NCBI GenBank assembly: GCA_000783305.1
Contig: JROE01000009.1
Span: 1-64,000 of the forward strand
Direction: 5' to 3'
Length of the DNA stretch: 64,000 bases
DNA from: Sphingobacteriaceae bacterium DW12
Lineage (GTDB): Bacteria; Bacteroidota; Bacteroidia; Sphingobacteriales; Sphingobacteriaceae
Shown here: piece by piece, positions 33,703 to 43,139 of the stretch
How positions within the stretch are numbered: position 1 is the stretch's first letter
How the letters are laid out: every line of letters begins with the position of its first letter
Translations under genes and position numbers: made by a program
Notes under the pieces: model-generated
The model's database searches: none
Told to the model about the DNA's origin: nothing
Seen by the model: the letters and a program-made list of their open reading frames with translations, nothing else

Positions 33703-34194
33703 ATGCCAAATAAAAAACTCTACATCATCCGTCATGCAAAAGCTGAAGAGCACTCTTTTACGAAAAGTGATTTTGAACGTCATCTAATCTCCAAGGGAAA
33801 GGAAAGAGCTGAACGAATTGCCCTCGAACTAGCTGGTGAGCTACAAATAGACGAACAGACCTTGTTCATCTCCTCAACGGCTAATCGGGCGTTGGAGACT
33901 GCACATATTTTTGCAGATATACTTGGCTATTCCCCAGCTGCTATCCAATTGGAGCGTGATATTTATGAGGCTCATCATGGAGATATCTTGAAGGTAATCA
34001 ATAGTGTTCCGTCTTCTTCCCAAAAAGTATTGGTTTTTGGCCACAATCCTGGATTGTCTGACTTAGTGGACTACCTCACCGATCGGCCTGTAGATCTCAA
34101 GACCGCCAACATTGCCATTATCGAACTACCAGCTAATTTTGATTTTGCGCACGTGAGTGCTAACAGTTCGAATTTGATCAAGGTGCTAGCATAA
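33703..34194 (+). CDS. SixA-like histidine phosphatase family protein
   Basis: 163-residue protein of the RHG/phosphoglycerate-mutase superfamily. The catalytic His11 lies in YIIRHAKAEE. SSTANRALETAHIFA supplies the second Arg and VFGHNPGLSDL the second catalytic His. Length and motif order fit SixA, which removes phosphate from phosphohistidine domains in E. coli. The target here is not known. It precedes the DUF255 gene by 73 bases in the same direction. Confidence 0.9.
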   Translation: MPNKKLYIIRHAKAEEHSFTKSDFERHLISKGKERAERIALELAGELQIDEQTLFISSTANRALETAHIFADILGYSPAAIQLERDIYEAHHGDILKVINSVPSSSQKVLVFGHNPGLSDLVDYLTDRPVDLKTANIAIIELPANFDFAHVSANSSNLIKVLA

Positions 34195-34267
34195 TATATT
34201 ACATCACCCCCTCCTACCGCCAGTGAGGTTTTGTATAAAGGGTGGGGTTTTGTACCTTTAATGTCTT

Positions 34268-36286
34268 ATGGCAAATCAACTCCAATTTGAAAACTCTCCC
34301 TATCTCAAACAACATGCCCATAATCCGGTACATTGGATGCCATGGGGTGAAGAGGCATTGACAAAAGCAAAAAACGAAAACAAACTGATTATCATCAGCA
34401 TTGGATATTCAGCTTGTCATTGGTGTCATGTAATGGAGCGAGAAAGCTTCGAAAATGAAGCCATCGCGGAGACGATGAACAAATTTTATGTCCCCATCAA
34501 GATTGATCGAGAAGAACGCCCAGATATAGACCAGATTTACATGATTGCCGTTCAACTCATGACCAATGCCGGTGGTTGGCCATTGAATTGCATCTGTTTA
34601 CCTGACGGCCGCCCAATCTACGGAGGGACATACTTCAAGTCTCATGACTGGCAGAATATCCTATTGCAAATCGCTCAAATGTGGGAGGAACAACCCCAAG
34701 TCGCTATTGAATATGCGAGCAAATTGACCAATGGCATACATCGTAGCGAACGGCTTCCTATACATCCGATTCCGGAACAATACACACAGCAGGATCTCTT
34801 AGACATCGTCAATCCATGGATTGATCTATTTGACAAACAAGATGGTGGGTATAACAGAGCTCCCAAATTTCCGCTTCCCAATAACTGGGTATTCTTATTG
34901 AGATATGGTGTGCTATCCAACAATCAACAGCTTGTAGATCATGTACATTTCACCTTACAAAAAATGGCTTCAGGTGGAATCTACGACCAGATTGGAGGCG
35001 GCTTCTCCCGTTACGCTGTGGATTCCCATTGGCACATTCCACATTTCGAAAAGATGCTCTATGACAATGGACAGCTCCTGTCTCTGTATTCTGAAGCCTA
35101 CCAACAGCGTCCACTTCGCTTTTACAAACGTCTGGTAGATGAAATTGTGGAATGGGCTGAACGGGAGATGTTTGCAGAGAATATGGGTTTTTACAGTGCA
35201 TTAGATGCAGATAGCGAGGGGGTAGAAGGCAAATATTATTCATTTTCCAAAACAGAAATTGAACATATCCTAGGGGAAGACGCCGAACTTTTCATCTCCT
35301 ATTTTCATATTACAGCCGAAGGAAATTGGACAGAGGAATCTACTAATATCCCTTTTCTCGACTTAGAAGCAGATATCATGGCCTTGGATGCGGGGTATAC
35401 GCCTGATGAATGGGACATCTACTTGAAAGAGGTCAAGAATAAATTATACACCTATCGCGAGAAGAGGGTGCGCCCTGGATTGGACCACAAACAACTAGCG
35501 ACCTGGAATGCCTTGATGCTAAAAGGGCTGCTAGATGCATATCGTGTATTTGACAATGAAAAATACCTTCGGCTAGCGCTTCAAAATGCGAAGTTCATTA
35601 TTAAAGAGCTTGTCAAAGCCGACGGTACTATGTTGCACCAACCCAAGGACCACAACCGCAAAATCGGGGGATTCTTAGATGACTACGCTTTTACCATCGA
35701 AGCCTTTGTCACTTTATATGAGACGACTTTCGAGGAATACTGGTTGACCCAAGCCCATATCCTATTGGACAAGGCAATTGAATTGTTCTATGATGTAGAG
35801 AAAAAGGTATTTTTCTATACGGCCGATCAATCGGAAAAACTTATTGCCCGAAAAAGTGAAATTATGGATAATGTCATCCCTTCTTCTAATTCTACGATAG
35901 GTCGACAATTGAAAAATCTAGGCCTTCTGCTGGATGAAGAGAACTATACCGCAATCGCCGACCAATTGTTAGCTAACGTATTTCCGCAAATCAAATCTTA
36001 CGGATCGGCATACTCCAATTGGGCCATCCTACTGCTTGAAGAAATCTACGGGAAAAACGAAATTGCCTTAACGGGAAAAGACTCGGTAACGTGGAGAAAG
36101 CTGCTAGACAAGCACTACATTCCAAATAAAATCACATTGGGAGGAACAAAAAGTAACCTTCCCTTGTTATTAAATAGACAAGGTATTGAATCAAAAGCAT
36201 ACCTTTGCAAAAATAAAACATGCAGTCTTCCACAGGATTCGATTGCTTCACTACTGAATTTAATAAATGATAACGGGAGAGATTGA
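34268..36286 (+). CDS. DUF255/YyaL-like protein with thioredoxin-like domain
   Basis: 672-residue protein of the YyaL/SSP411 (spermatogenesis-associated 20) family. The N-terminal thioredoxin-like DUF255 domain begins NSPYLKQHAHNPVHWMPWG and carries a CHWC active-site-like motif (Cys50-Cys53), followed by KIDREERPDID and GGWPLNCICLPDG. The C-terminal part is an (alpha/alpha)6 barrel like N-acylglucosamine 2-epimerases (FSRYAVDSHWHIPHFEKMLYDN). No signal peptide, so it is cytoplasmic. The biochemical role is not known. It ends 20 bases before the SlyD-like gene. Confidence 0.94.
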   Translation: MANQLQFENSPYLKQHAHNPVHWMPWGEEALTKAKNENKLIIISIGYSACHWCHVMERESFENEAIAETMNKFYVPIKIDREERPDIDQIYMIAVQLMTNAGGWPLNCICLPDGRPIYGGTYFKSHDWQNILLQIAQMWEEQPQVAIEYASKLTNGIHRSERLPIHPIPEQYTQQDLLDIVNPWIDLFDKQDGGYNRAPKFPLPNNWVFLLRYGVLSNNQQLVDHVHFTLQKMASGGIYDQIGGGFSRYAVDSHWHIPHFEKMLYDNGQLLSLYSEAYQQRPLRFYKRLVDEIVEWAEREMFAENMGFYSALDADSEGVEGKYYSFSKTEIEHILGEDAELFISYFHITAEGNWTEESTNIPFLDLEADIMALDAGYTPDEWDIYLKEVKNKLYTYREKRVRPGLDHKQLATWNALMLKGLLDAYRVFDNEKYLRLALQNAKFIIKELVKADGTMLHQPKDHNRKIGGFLDDYAFTIEAFVTLYETTFEEYWLTQAHILLDKAIELFYDVEKKVFFYTADQSEKLIARKSEIMDNVIPSSNSTIGRQLKNLGLLLDEENYTAIADQLLANVFPQIKSYGSAYSNWAILLLEEIYGKNEIALTGKDSVTWRKLLDKHYIPNKITLGGTKSNLPLLLNRQGIESKAYLCKNKTCSLPQDSIASLLNLINDNGRD

Positions 36287-36306
36287 TCTCCCATAATTTA
36301 ATTCCA

Positions 36307-36804
36307 ATGGCAATAGCACCAAACAACGTAGTAACGTTGACTTACACACTTCACACAGTTGAAAACGGTGAAAAAACTTTCGTAGAGCAAACCAATAATG
36401 AAAATCCTTTGGACTTCTTATATGGCGTAGGCATGATGCTTCCAAAATTTGAAGAAAATATTGCAGGCCTTAATGTTGGCGATAAAATTGATTTCGAACT
36501 TTCTGCGGTTGATGCATATGGTGAAAAAGACGAACGTGCGGTCGCTCAATTACCAGCAGACATGTTCAATGAAACAGGTCTACCTCCGGTAGGAGAGGTT
36601 CTTCCTCTTCAAGACAACGAAGGAAACCAATTTCGTGCAGTAGTAATCGAAGTAACTCCAGAAGCTGTGGTAGCAGATTTGAATCACCCGATGGCTGGAA
36701 AAAATCTACATTTCGAAATCGAAATTCTCTCTGTTCGTCCAGCTACTGAAGAGGAGTTGTCTCACGGACACTCACATGGACCTGATGGTACACACAGCCA
36801 CTAA
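36307..36804 (+). CDS. FKBP-type peptidyl-prolyl isomerase, SlyD-like
   Basis: 165-residue cytoplasmic prolyl isomerase and chaperone. The FKBP core is split by an IF (insertion-in-flap) domain: VVTLTYTLHTVENGEKTFVE and PLDFLYGVGMMLPKFEENIAG, then SAVDAYGEKDERAVAQLP and the second FKBP half ending FEIEILSVRPAT. The tail HGHSHGPDGTHSH is a His-rich metal-binding stretch as in SlyD, so nickel or zinc binding is likely. ATG 36307 starts the domain; an upstream TTG would add 8 residues. Confidence 0.93.
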   Translation: MAIAPNNVVTLTYTLHTVENGEKTFVEQTNNENPLDFLYGVGMMLPKFEENIAGLNVGDKIDFELSAVDAYGEKDERAVAQLPADMFNETGLPPVGEVLPLQDNEGNQFRAVVIEVTPEAVVADLNHPMAGKNLHFEIEILSVRPATEEELSHGHSHGPDGTHSH

Positions 36805-36818
36805 GCTGCCTGTACTTC

Positions 36819-36862
36819 AAAATACAAAAGCCTCGAAAACATTTTCGAGGCTTTTGTATTTT
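36819..36862. terminator. Bidirectional terminator between slyD-like and mnmD
   Basis: A 21-bp perfect stem (36819-36839 with 36842-36862) around AGCCTCGAAAA/TTTTCGAGGCT, a 2-base loop on paper, and A/T runs at both ends. The mnmD stop overlaps its right end. Confidence 0.94.
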
Positions 36863-37526
36863 ATAGCTTTATTGCTCTAAGCATTTCTCTTTTCCCAGGG
36901 GCACCCGGAGCTTTCTCTATCTTAAAGCCCAGTGCCTTCATACTTCTTTTCAAGTTGCCGGTAATAGCATAGGTCACAAACACACCTCCAGGCTTGATAA
37001 ATTGCGTAATATGGGATAAAGACTCATCTGACCACATCTCTGGTTGGTGTACGGCTGCAAATGCATCGAAATAGACTACATCAAATTGCCGATCGGTCTT
37101 AAACTCTAAAAGCAACGTTTGTGCAATGTGCAAATCGATCTGCGCTGTAACCTTCGTCGGCTCGGTGAATGAAGCGCTATAGTTATCTAAAAATTGTTGC
37201 CAAAGGACGGTCGATACATATTCGCCATATCCCATCTCTTGCACAATGTCCAACGATAAGGGGAATCCTTCAATACCAAGATAGCTAAGCTGGATATCTG
37301 TAGACGAGATGTAGGAACAGGTTTGGATGAAATTAAGTCCCGTCCCGAACCCTATTTCAAGAATGGAAACCTGCTTCCGTTCATATTGGTTCAAGAAATA
37401 ATCCAGTCCCATATTCACAAATACATGTTTACTTTCTTGCACCGCTCCGTGCTTAGAGTGATAACATTCACCTACGGTTGCATTATATAGGGTTTTAGAC
37501 CCGTCGCCGGTTGTTACTAAATCCAT
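36861..37526 (-). CDS. mnmD: tRNA (5-methylaminomethyl-2-thiouridine)-methyltransferase MnmD
   Basis: 221-residue SAM-dependent methyltransferase matching the MnmC N-terminal domain (DUF752) as a stand-alone enzyme. It converts nm5s2U34 to mnm5s2U34 in tRNA anticodons. Motifs are YNATVGECYHSKHGAVQESK, the SAM site ILEIGFGTGLNF and VYFDAFAAVHQPEMW. The FAD-oxidase half of MnmC is absent, as in other MnmD-only bacteria. A -7 box (37551-37544) lies 17 bases upstream. It shares a terminator with the convergent slyD-like gene. Confidence 0.92.
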   Translation of the reverse strand: MDLVTTGDGSKTLYNATVGECYHSKHGAVQESKHVFVNMGLDYFLNQYERKQVSILEIGFGTGLNFIQTCSYISSTDIQLSYLGIEGFPLSLDIVQEMGYGEYVSTVLWQQFLDNYSASFTEPTKVTAQIDLHIAQTLLLEFKTDRQFDVVYFDAFAAVHQPEMWSDESLSHITQFIKPGGVFVTYAITGNLKRSMKALGFKIEKAPGAPGKREMLRAIKL

Positions 37527-37543
37527 TACTACTTAAATTTTAG

Positions 37544-37551
37544 CAAACTTA
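37544..37551 (-). promoter_or_regulatory. -7 box of the mnmD promoter
   Basis: TAAGTTTG on the minus strand, 17 bases upstream of the mnmD start. No -33 element is clear. Confidence 0.5.
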
Positions 37552-37685
37552 TAAAAATTAGGGAGTAAATGGGACAGTATATCGCAAAATATAGTGTGGC
37601 CTACAAAAGCTATGATTTGTTTCACTTTTTTGCAACGACATATCGGGAATATAAAGCATTTTGTCTAAGTTTATATTAAACTTAA

Positions 37686-38927
37686 ATGAAAAGCAGCGGC
37701 AAAACATTTTTAGATAATTACGGGAGCCTACTCCTTCTCTTGCTTGGCATATCGATTGGCTGTTTAATCGGAATCTTTGCAAAGGACATTGTCCCCTATA
37801 TCAAGCCTCTCGGAGATATTTTTCTCAATTTACTTTTTGTTTCTATTATTCCACTTATATTTTTCGCCATTTCGTCTTCAGTGGCTAACATTGAGGGTAA
37901 TAGTCGTTTGGGAAGGATTATGACCGTAATGGCATTGGTCTTCTTAACAACCATTGTGATTGCTGCTATCAGCATGATTGTCGTACTCAAACTATTCCCC
38001 ATTGACCAGGTCGTCAAAGAGGTGCAACCGTCCGATTCGGTGTTGCTAGCTGCGGATGAAACATGGGGAGACCGTATCGTTCGCTTTCTAACGGTGGGAG
38101 AATTCTCAGACTTACTGTCACGACAAAGTATGTTGGCGTTTGTGATTTTTTCTTTCTTAGTTGGCATTGCAGCTCGCAAAACAGGTGATACGGCACGCCC
38201 TTTTATCATATTCATCAACGCAGGCAATGAAGTCATGAAAAACCTGTTGATATTGATTATGAAAATTGCCCCAATCGGCTTGGGAGCGTATTTTTCATTT
38301 CAAGTATATGACTTAGGCCCTAAGCTTTTCGATATCTATGCCAAACCCATGGCGATTTATTATGGATATGGAATCATCTACTTTTTTGTATTCTTTACGA
38401 TGTACGTATTTATTGCAAACGGTCGGAAGGGAATAAAATCTTATTGGAAAAACAACATTTTACCTTCCTTCACAGCTATATCAACATGTAGCAGCTTGGC
38501 CACTATGCCCGTTAATTTAAATGCGGCACCACATATGGGCATCCCCAGCTCTGTATCAAATGTTGTGATACCTCTGGGCACTACTCTTCATAAACATGGG
38601 TCTTCTCTCTCCTCCATTTTAAAAATATATGTTGCTTTTGTACTGATTGGGTGGGATTTTTTCGAGCCAACGACTATGATTATTGCTGTCGCAATAACGG
38701 TACTGGTCAGTATTGTGGCTGGAGGTATCCCTAATGGGGGATACATTGGAGAAATGTTAATGATTTCTATTTATGGGCTGCCTACAGAGGCCATCCCTGC
38801 CGTGATGATTATCGGCACATTAGTAGATCCGCTAGCAACAGTACTGAATGCTACTGGAGATACCATGGCTGCCATGCTGGTCACACGCTTCTCGGGAGAA
38901 AAGTTCATAGATGTCAATGATGTGTAG
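37686..38927 (+). CDS. Dicarboxylate/amino acid:cation symporter (DAACS family)
   Basis: 413-residue inner-membrane transporter of the GltP/DctA fold, taking up C4-dicarboxylates, glutamate or similar substrates with Na+ or H+. Eight hydrophobic segments are recognisable. The substrate-site hairpin regions are FTAISTCSSLATMPVNL (serine-rich HP1) and GGYIGEMLMIS. TM8 carries GTLVDPLATVLNATGDTMAA with the conserved Asp and Asn residues. The substrate cannot be told. The stop lies one base from that of the convergent lpxR-like gene, with no terminator between them. Confidence 0.93.
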   Translation: MKSSGKTFLDNYGSLLLLLLGISIGCLIGIFAKDIVPYIKPLGDIFLNLLFVSIIPLIFFAISSSVANIEGNSRLGRIMTVMALVFLTTIVIAAISMIVVLKLFPIDQVVKEVQPSDSVLLAADETWGDRIVRFLTVGEFSDLLSRQSMLAFVIFSFLVGIAARKTGDTARPFIIFINAGNEVMKNLLILIMKIAPIGLGAYFSFQVYDLGPKLFDIYAKPMAIYYGYGIIYFFVFFTMYVFIANGRKGIKSYWKNNILPSFTAISTCSSLATMPVNLNAAPHMGIPSSVSNVVIPLGTTLHKHGSSLSSILKIYVAFVLIGWDFFEPTTMIIAVAITVLVSIVAGGIPNGGYIGEMLMISIYGLPTEAIPAVMIIGTLVDPLATVLNATGDTMAAMLVTRFSGEKFIDVNDV

Positions 38928-38928
38928 C

Positions 38929-39873
38929 TCAGAACCTAAGACCTAGCTTAATCTGTCCATATTGGTGGTTTTGATACATCTTTTTTCCTTCTTTGGTGTT
39001 AAACAATACACCTGCTTCTATTGATATACGCGAATCGGAATAAGCTACTCCAAGATGATGTCGCCATATACGGGGCATGATTTCAAAACGATCTTCCTTT
39101 TTCTTTGCAAATGGACCTCCCTGTAAAGTCGCATTGTAAAATTGAGAAGAGTAACTCGGTGTATAAAAAAAGTAGTATTCAGAACGTGTATCAAAGAAAC
39201 TGCCATTACCCACGAAATGTGAGGTATGGAAATTAGCTAGTTTACCCAGCCGCAAGGAAAGCTCAGCAGTGGCATTGGAAAAAATCATCCCTCCTCTTAA
39301 TGAAGCGCCACCAGAAAGCTCAACTTTATTAGAGCTATTCCGCCAGATTCGCTTTGCAAGACTCGCTTCTAAATCCACCCCTATGGAGGTATTAAGTTGG
39401 GATTCCCAGCTTTGGACTTTATACATGCCAAATACACGATGTACATAGTCCTGCACTTCTTTTCCTTTGGCGGCATTGCCTATGACGCCGACCTCGGTCT
39501 TGATGGCCCAAATCCATTCATCAGAAAATACACGCTGAAAACGTCCGTTCAAAAAAAGATAGGCTGTAGATGGCCTATCCCAATATACATCGTCACCCGC
39601 ATAGACTTCGATTCCATTATACAGTTGATGGCCCAATTGCAACGATAAAAGATCCGTTTTAAGAGCAGATTGAGAGAGTGGTGTCTCCAATGTAAGGATT
39701 AATCCATTAGTATAATACCGATCTTGGCCAGTCATGAGATAAACATCGTTATCGCTCTGCAATGATATAAAATGAGAATTGAGTTGTTGAGCAGGTGATG
39801 CTCCCACCATTGAGAAGCAAATCGTAATCAGAAGAAATACTTTAAGAAAAACAGGATTACGTCTCCAATACAT
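38929..39873 (-). CDS. LpxR-like lipid A 3'-O-deacylase, outer membrane protein
   Basis: 314-residue protein of the LpxR/DUF2219 family, a 12-strand outer-membrane barrel that removes the 3'-acyloxyacyl chain of lipid A in Salmonella. A signal peptide covers about residues 1-28 (FLLITICFSMVGASPAQ). The active-site region SLQSDNDVYLMTGQDRYYTNG, with adjacent Asn-Asp, and a later His in DYVHRVFGMYK correspond to the catalytic residues of LpxR. The last residue is Phe, usual for outer-membrane barrels. ATG 39873 gives the signal peptide; an upstream TTG would add 12 residues. Enzymatic activity is inferred. Confidence 0.85.
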   Translation of the reverse strand: MYWRRNPVFLKVFLLITICFSMVGASPAQQLNSHFISLQSDNDVYLMTGQDRYYTNGLILTLETPLSQSALKTDLLSLQLGHQLYNGIEVYAGDDVYWDRPSTAYLFLNGRFQRVFSDEWIWAIKTEVGVIGNAAKGKEVQDYVHRVFGMYKVQSWESQLNTSIGVDLEASLAKRIWRNSSNKVELSGGASLRGGMIFSNATAELSLRLGKLANFHTSHFVGNGSFFDTRSEYYFFYTPSYSSQFYNATLQGGPFAKKKEDRFEIMPRIWRHHLGVAYSDSRISIEAGVLFNTKEGKKMYQNHQYGQIKLGLRF

Positions 39874-40225
39874 TGTAAAAATTCGGATATAGGTACATAC
39901 CAAGGACAAGATAATTATTATTTCCGGATTTTTATCCGCTTTGAATAAGTCGAATCCACATTTTAACCATATTATTTAAAACAATTCCAAATAAGGCTCC
40001 TGATTTGGTTTTTTACTTACTTCCATTCGTATTTCGTAATTTTGCACTTGATTAAGTGTATAAAAAATGAAGCCATCGCGAATCTTTACAACTACGTAGT
40101 TATGAGGACGAATTGCGATACAGACTTTGGATTGGATGGCATTTCATTACAGAAAAAAAGAAAAACCAAGTGCGATGAGCTCATTTATCTTAAACGAGAC
40201 TAGCACTTACTAATAATTTATACGG
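39874..40225. other. Interval between the lpxR-like gene and ccmE
   Basis: No supported gene. A -7 box TAATTTTG (40037-40044) points toward ccmE and leaves a leader of about 175 bases. A 33-codon reading frame at 40102-40203 has no recognisable features. Confidence 0.45.
40037..40044 (+). promoter_or_regulatory. -7-like box upstream of ccmE
   Basis: TAATTTTG fits TAnnTTTG. The nearest TTTG upstream is too far for a standard -33 element, so support is moderate. Confidence 0.4.
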
Positions 40226-40645
40226 ATGAAAAAGAGTTCGATTGTATTAATAGTTATCATTGCAGTAGCTATAGCCATGATATTAGTAATCTACACAGAT
40301 TCGAGTACATATTCAAATTTCACCCAGGCCAAGGAGAAAAATACAGAATTGTATGTGGTGGGGGTATTGAATAAGGAAAAAAAACTAATCTATGAGCCTA
40401 CTAAAGATGCGAATCACTTCTCATTCTATATGTATGACAACGACAGTACAGAATGTCAAGTAGTATTTAACGGAGCCAAACCACAGGATATCGAACGTTC
40501 GGAACAAATTGTATTGACAGGGAAAATGGAAGGAAATGTATTTCATGCAAGTAAAATTTTGATGAAATGTCCGTCTAAATACAATCAAGATCAAATGGAG
40601 GTTACCGAATCAATGGCAACTCCGAAAACAGCTTCTATTCAATAA
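40226..40645 (+). CDS. ccmE: Cytochrome c maturation heme chaperone CcmE, Cys (CxxxY) type
   Basis: 139-residue periplasmic heme chaperone with one N-terminal membrane helix (about 5-22) and an OB-fold domain that carries heme to CcmF. In E. coli the heme is bound by His in the motif HxxxY; here the site is KCPSKY, with Cys115 and Tyr119, the CxxxY variant known from Desulfovibrio, archaea and others. It lies 25 bases upstream of ccmF. No ccmA, B, C, D, G or H is in this window. Confidence 0.9.
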   Translation: MKKSSIVLIVIIAVAIAMILVIYTDSSTYSNFTQAKEKNTELYVVGVLNKEKKLIYEPTKDANHFSFYMYDNDSTECQVVFNGAKPQDIERSEQIVLTGKMEGNVFHASKILMKCPSKYNQDQMEVTESMATPKTASIQ

Positions 40646-40670
40646 TCAGCAGTATCACTTATTTTCAATA

Positions 40671-43139
40671 ATGGACGTAAATTACGTTGGGGAACACCTT
40701 ATTCCAGGTAAAATTGGACAATTCTTTGTTATTTTAGCCTTTGGGTCAGCTCTTTTAGCATTTATCAGTTATTTCTTTTCAACCCGAAATCCCGAGGACA
40801 AATCTTGGAAAACAATAGCTCGGATTGGAACCTGGTTGAATGCTATTTCAGTGGTCGCTATTGGTGCGATGTTATTTTACATCATCTACAATCACCTTTT
40901 CGAATATCATTACGCTTTTGCGCATTCGTCCAAATCACTACCGACCCACTATATTATTTCCAGCTTCTGGGAAGGACAAGAAGGTAGTTTTTGGTTATGG
41001 AGTTTCTGGCAAGTAGTCCTATCCATGATTTTATTATTCAAAGCCAAATCATGGGAAAGCCCAGTAATGACGTTTGTCATGCTGTGTCAAGTATTTTTGT
41101 CCTCCATGTTGCTAGGCATAGAAATATTCGGACATCGTATAGGAAGCTCTCCTTTCATCCTGCTAAGAGATGCCATGAATTGGCCTTTCCTCAGCGACCC
41201 TAATTATTTGTCAATGATACAGGATGGAAGAGGTCTCAACGCCTTACTCCAAAACTATTGGATGGTGATTCACCCACCCACTTTATTCTTGGGTTTCGCC
41301 TCTATGATTGTACCATTTGCATACGCCGCAGCAGGTCTTTGGACCAAACGGTACAAGGAATGGATCAACCCAGGGTTGCCTTGGGGTATGTTTGCAGTAA
41401 TGATACTGGGTGTTGGTATCATTATGGGGTCTTTTTGGGCCTATGAAGCCTTAAATTTTGGAGGGTTCTGGGCATGGGATCCCGTGGAGAATGCCTCTAT
41501 CATCCCATGGTTTACCTTAATTGCGGCAGTTCACGTCATGGTGGCATACAAAAACTCTGGTCACTCTTACTTTACAGCGACTTTTCTTGCCTTAATTAGC
41601 TTTGTACTGGTAATCTATGCTTCCTATCTTACTCGTAGCGGTATATTGGGAGAGACTTCAGTACACTCTTTCACTAGTCTAGGGATGTCTGGACAATTGA
41701 TTATCTTCAACGTCGCCTTTCTCGCTATCATGGTTGTGCTATTGATTGTCCGCAAAAAGGATATGCCGACAACCCAAAAAGAAGAAGACATTTATTCTCG
41801 TGAATTTTGGTTGTTTATTGGAGCATTGGTCCTTGTTGTAGCCTGTGTCCAAATCATTTCGACAACTTCCATTCCTGTATATAATGCCATCTTCAATACA
41901 GATGTAGCCCCTCCTATTGACCCTATTCCGCATTATAATAAGTGGCAAGGTGCTTTTGCTGTTGTAGTATTGATATTGACCGCTTTTACGCAATTCCTAA
42001 AATACAAGAGAACGGATTCACGTAAATTTTTCGCGGCTACGATTGCCTCCCTTATCATTGCATTAATTATTTCTGCAGGAATTGTATACGTGACCAAGAT
42101 ATACACAAATTTCATGTACATCTTGATTGCTTTTGCAAGTACATACAGTATCATCGCTAATATTCAAATTTTGGGAGATGCCTTTAAAGGCAAATGGAGA
42201 TTGGCTGGTTCGGCAGTAGCTCACATAGGATTTGGGCTGCTGGTTATCGGTGCGGTGGTAGCAGCAGCGACCAACGAGGTCATTTCCGTTAATAACAGCG
42301 GCTATATTGCTGTTGCAGGATTTGACAAAGTAGAGAAACCTGGTGAAAATCTGTTTTTAACGGAAGGGGAACCTGCACAAATGGGACAATACCGTATTAC
42401 CTATGTTGGAGATAGTATTGCTCCTCCTAATGTATACTATAAAATTAAATTTGAACAACTTGATGAAGAATCAGGAAAAGTCAAAGAACAATTCTTATTG
42501 ATGCCGTTTGCACAGAACAATCCACAAATGGGGGGTCTGATCGGGACACCGTCAACCAAACACTACATTACTCATGATATCTATACCTTGATCACTGCTG
42601 CCCAAGCGGATACACAGACCCAAGCTGGAAATAAATCAGAAGAAGAGAAATCCAGCTTTGATGATTACGAAGAGCCCGCAACCTATCAAGTCAATGTGGG
42701 TGACACCCTAAGATATCGCAATGGATTCTTCGTTATAGAAGGGGTAAATAAAGACGCAACCATCAACAAAATTCCTAAAGCACCAGATGATGTACTCGTG
42801 GGCTTGAAGATTAAAGTAGTGGCGAAGGATAAGAAAGAGCATCAGGTAGAACCCCTTTTCTTAATAAAAGGTGGCAATACATTTGATTTCAATAAGGATG
42901 TAGAAGCGGAGGGATTGCGATTCAGATTCACCAATATTCTTCCAAAGCAAGATAAACTTGAAATCATGGTCTATCAGAAGCCCCTGCCAGAGAAAAAATG
43001 GATTGTATTCAAAGCAATTAAATTTCCTTATATCAACTTCTTCTGGTGTGGCACAATCGTCATGACAATTGGATTTATCATGTCTATCTATCGTCGGGTC
43101 AAAGACCAAAAAATAAAAACCCAACCAACAAAAGCATGA
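40671..43139 (+). CDS. ccmF: Cytochrome c maturation heme lyase CcmF
   Basis: 822-residue polytopic membrane protein that attaches heme to apocytochromes c. The tryptophan-rich WWD-type motif is FGGFWAWDPVENASIIPWF, and conserved His positions occur in WMVIHPPTLFLGF and LTRSGILGETSVHSF. A periplasmic domain (about residues 555-780) precedes a last helix. It is longer than the E. coli protein (about 650) because of that domain. It supports maturation of c-type cytochromes such as the TsdA-like protein at 6.4 kb. The stop overlaps the next start (ATGA). Confidence 0.95.
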   Translation: MDVNYVGEHLIPGKIGQFFVILAFGSALLAFISYFFSTRNPEDKSWKTIARIGTWLNAISVVAIGAMLFYIIYNHLFEYHYAFAHSSKSLPTHYIISSFWEGQEGSFWLWSFWQVVLSMILLFKAKSWESPVMTFVMLCQVFLSSMLLGIEIFGHRIGSSPFILLRDAMNWPFLSDPNYLSMIQDGRGLNALLQNYWMVIHPPTLFLGFASMIVPFAYAAAGLWTKRYKEWINPGLPWGMFAVMILGVGIIMGSFWAYEALNFGGFWAWDPVENASIIPWFTLIAAVHVMVAYKNSGHSYFTATFLALISFVLVIYASYLTRSGILGETSVHSFTSLGMSGQLIIFNVAFLAIMVVLLIVRKKDMPTTQKEEDIYSREFWLFIGALVLVVACVQIISTTSIPVYNAIFNTDVAPPIDPIPHYNKWQGAFAVVVLILTAFTQFLKYKRTDSRKFFAATIASLIIALIISAGIVYVTKIYTNFMYILIAFASTYSIIANIQILGDAFKGKWRLAGSAVAHIGFGLLVIGAVVAAATNEVISVNNSGYIAVAGFDKVEKPGENLFLTEGEPAQMGQYRITYVGDSIAPPNVYYKIKFEQLDEESGKVKEQFLLMPFAQNNPQMGGLIGTPSTKHYITHDIYTLITAAQADTQTQAGNKSEEEKSSFDDYEEPATYQVNVGDTLRYRNGFFVIEGVNKDATINKIPKAPDDVLVGLKIKVVAKDKKEHQVEPLFLIKGGNTFDFNKDVEAEGLRFRFTNILPKQDKLEIMVYQKPLPEKKWIVFKAIKFPYINFFWCGTIVMTIGFIMSIYRRVKDQKIKTQPTKA

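Noticed and set aside
40102..40203. 33-codon reading frame upstream of ccmE, considered as ccmD
   Set aside because: It has no membrane helix, which CcmD requires.
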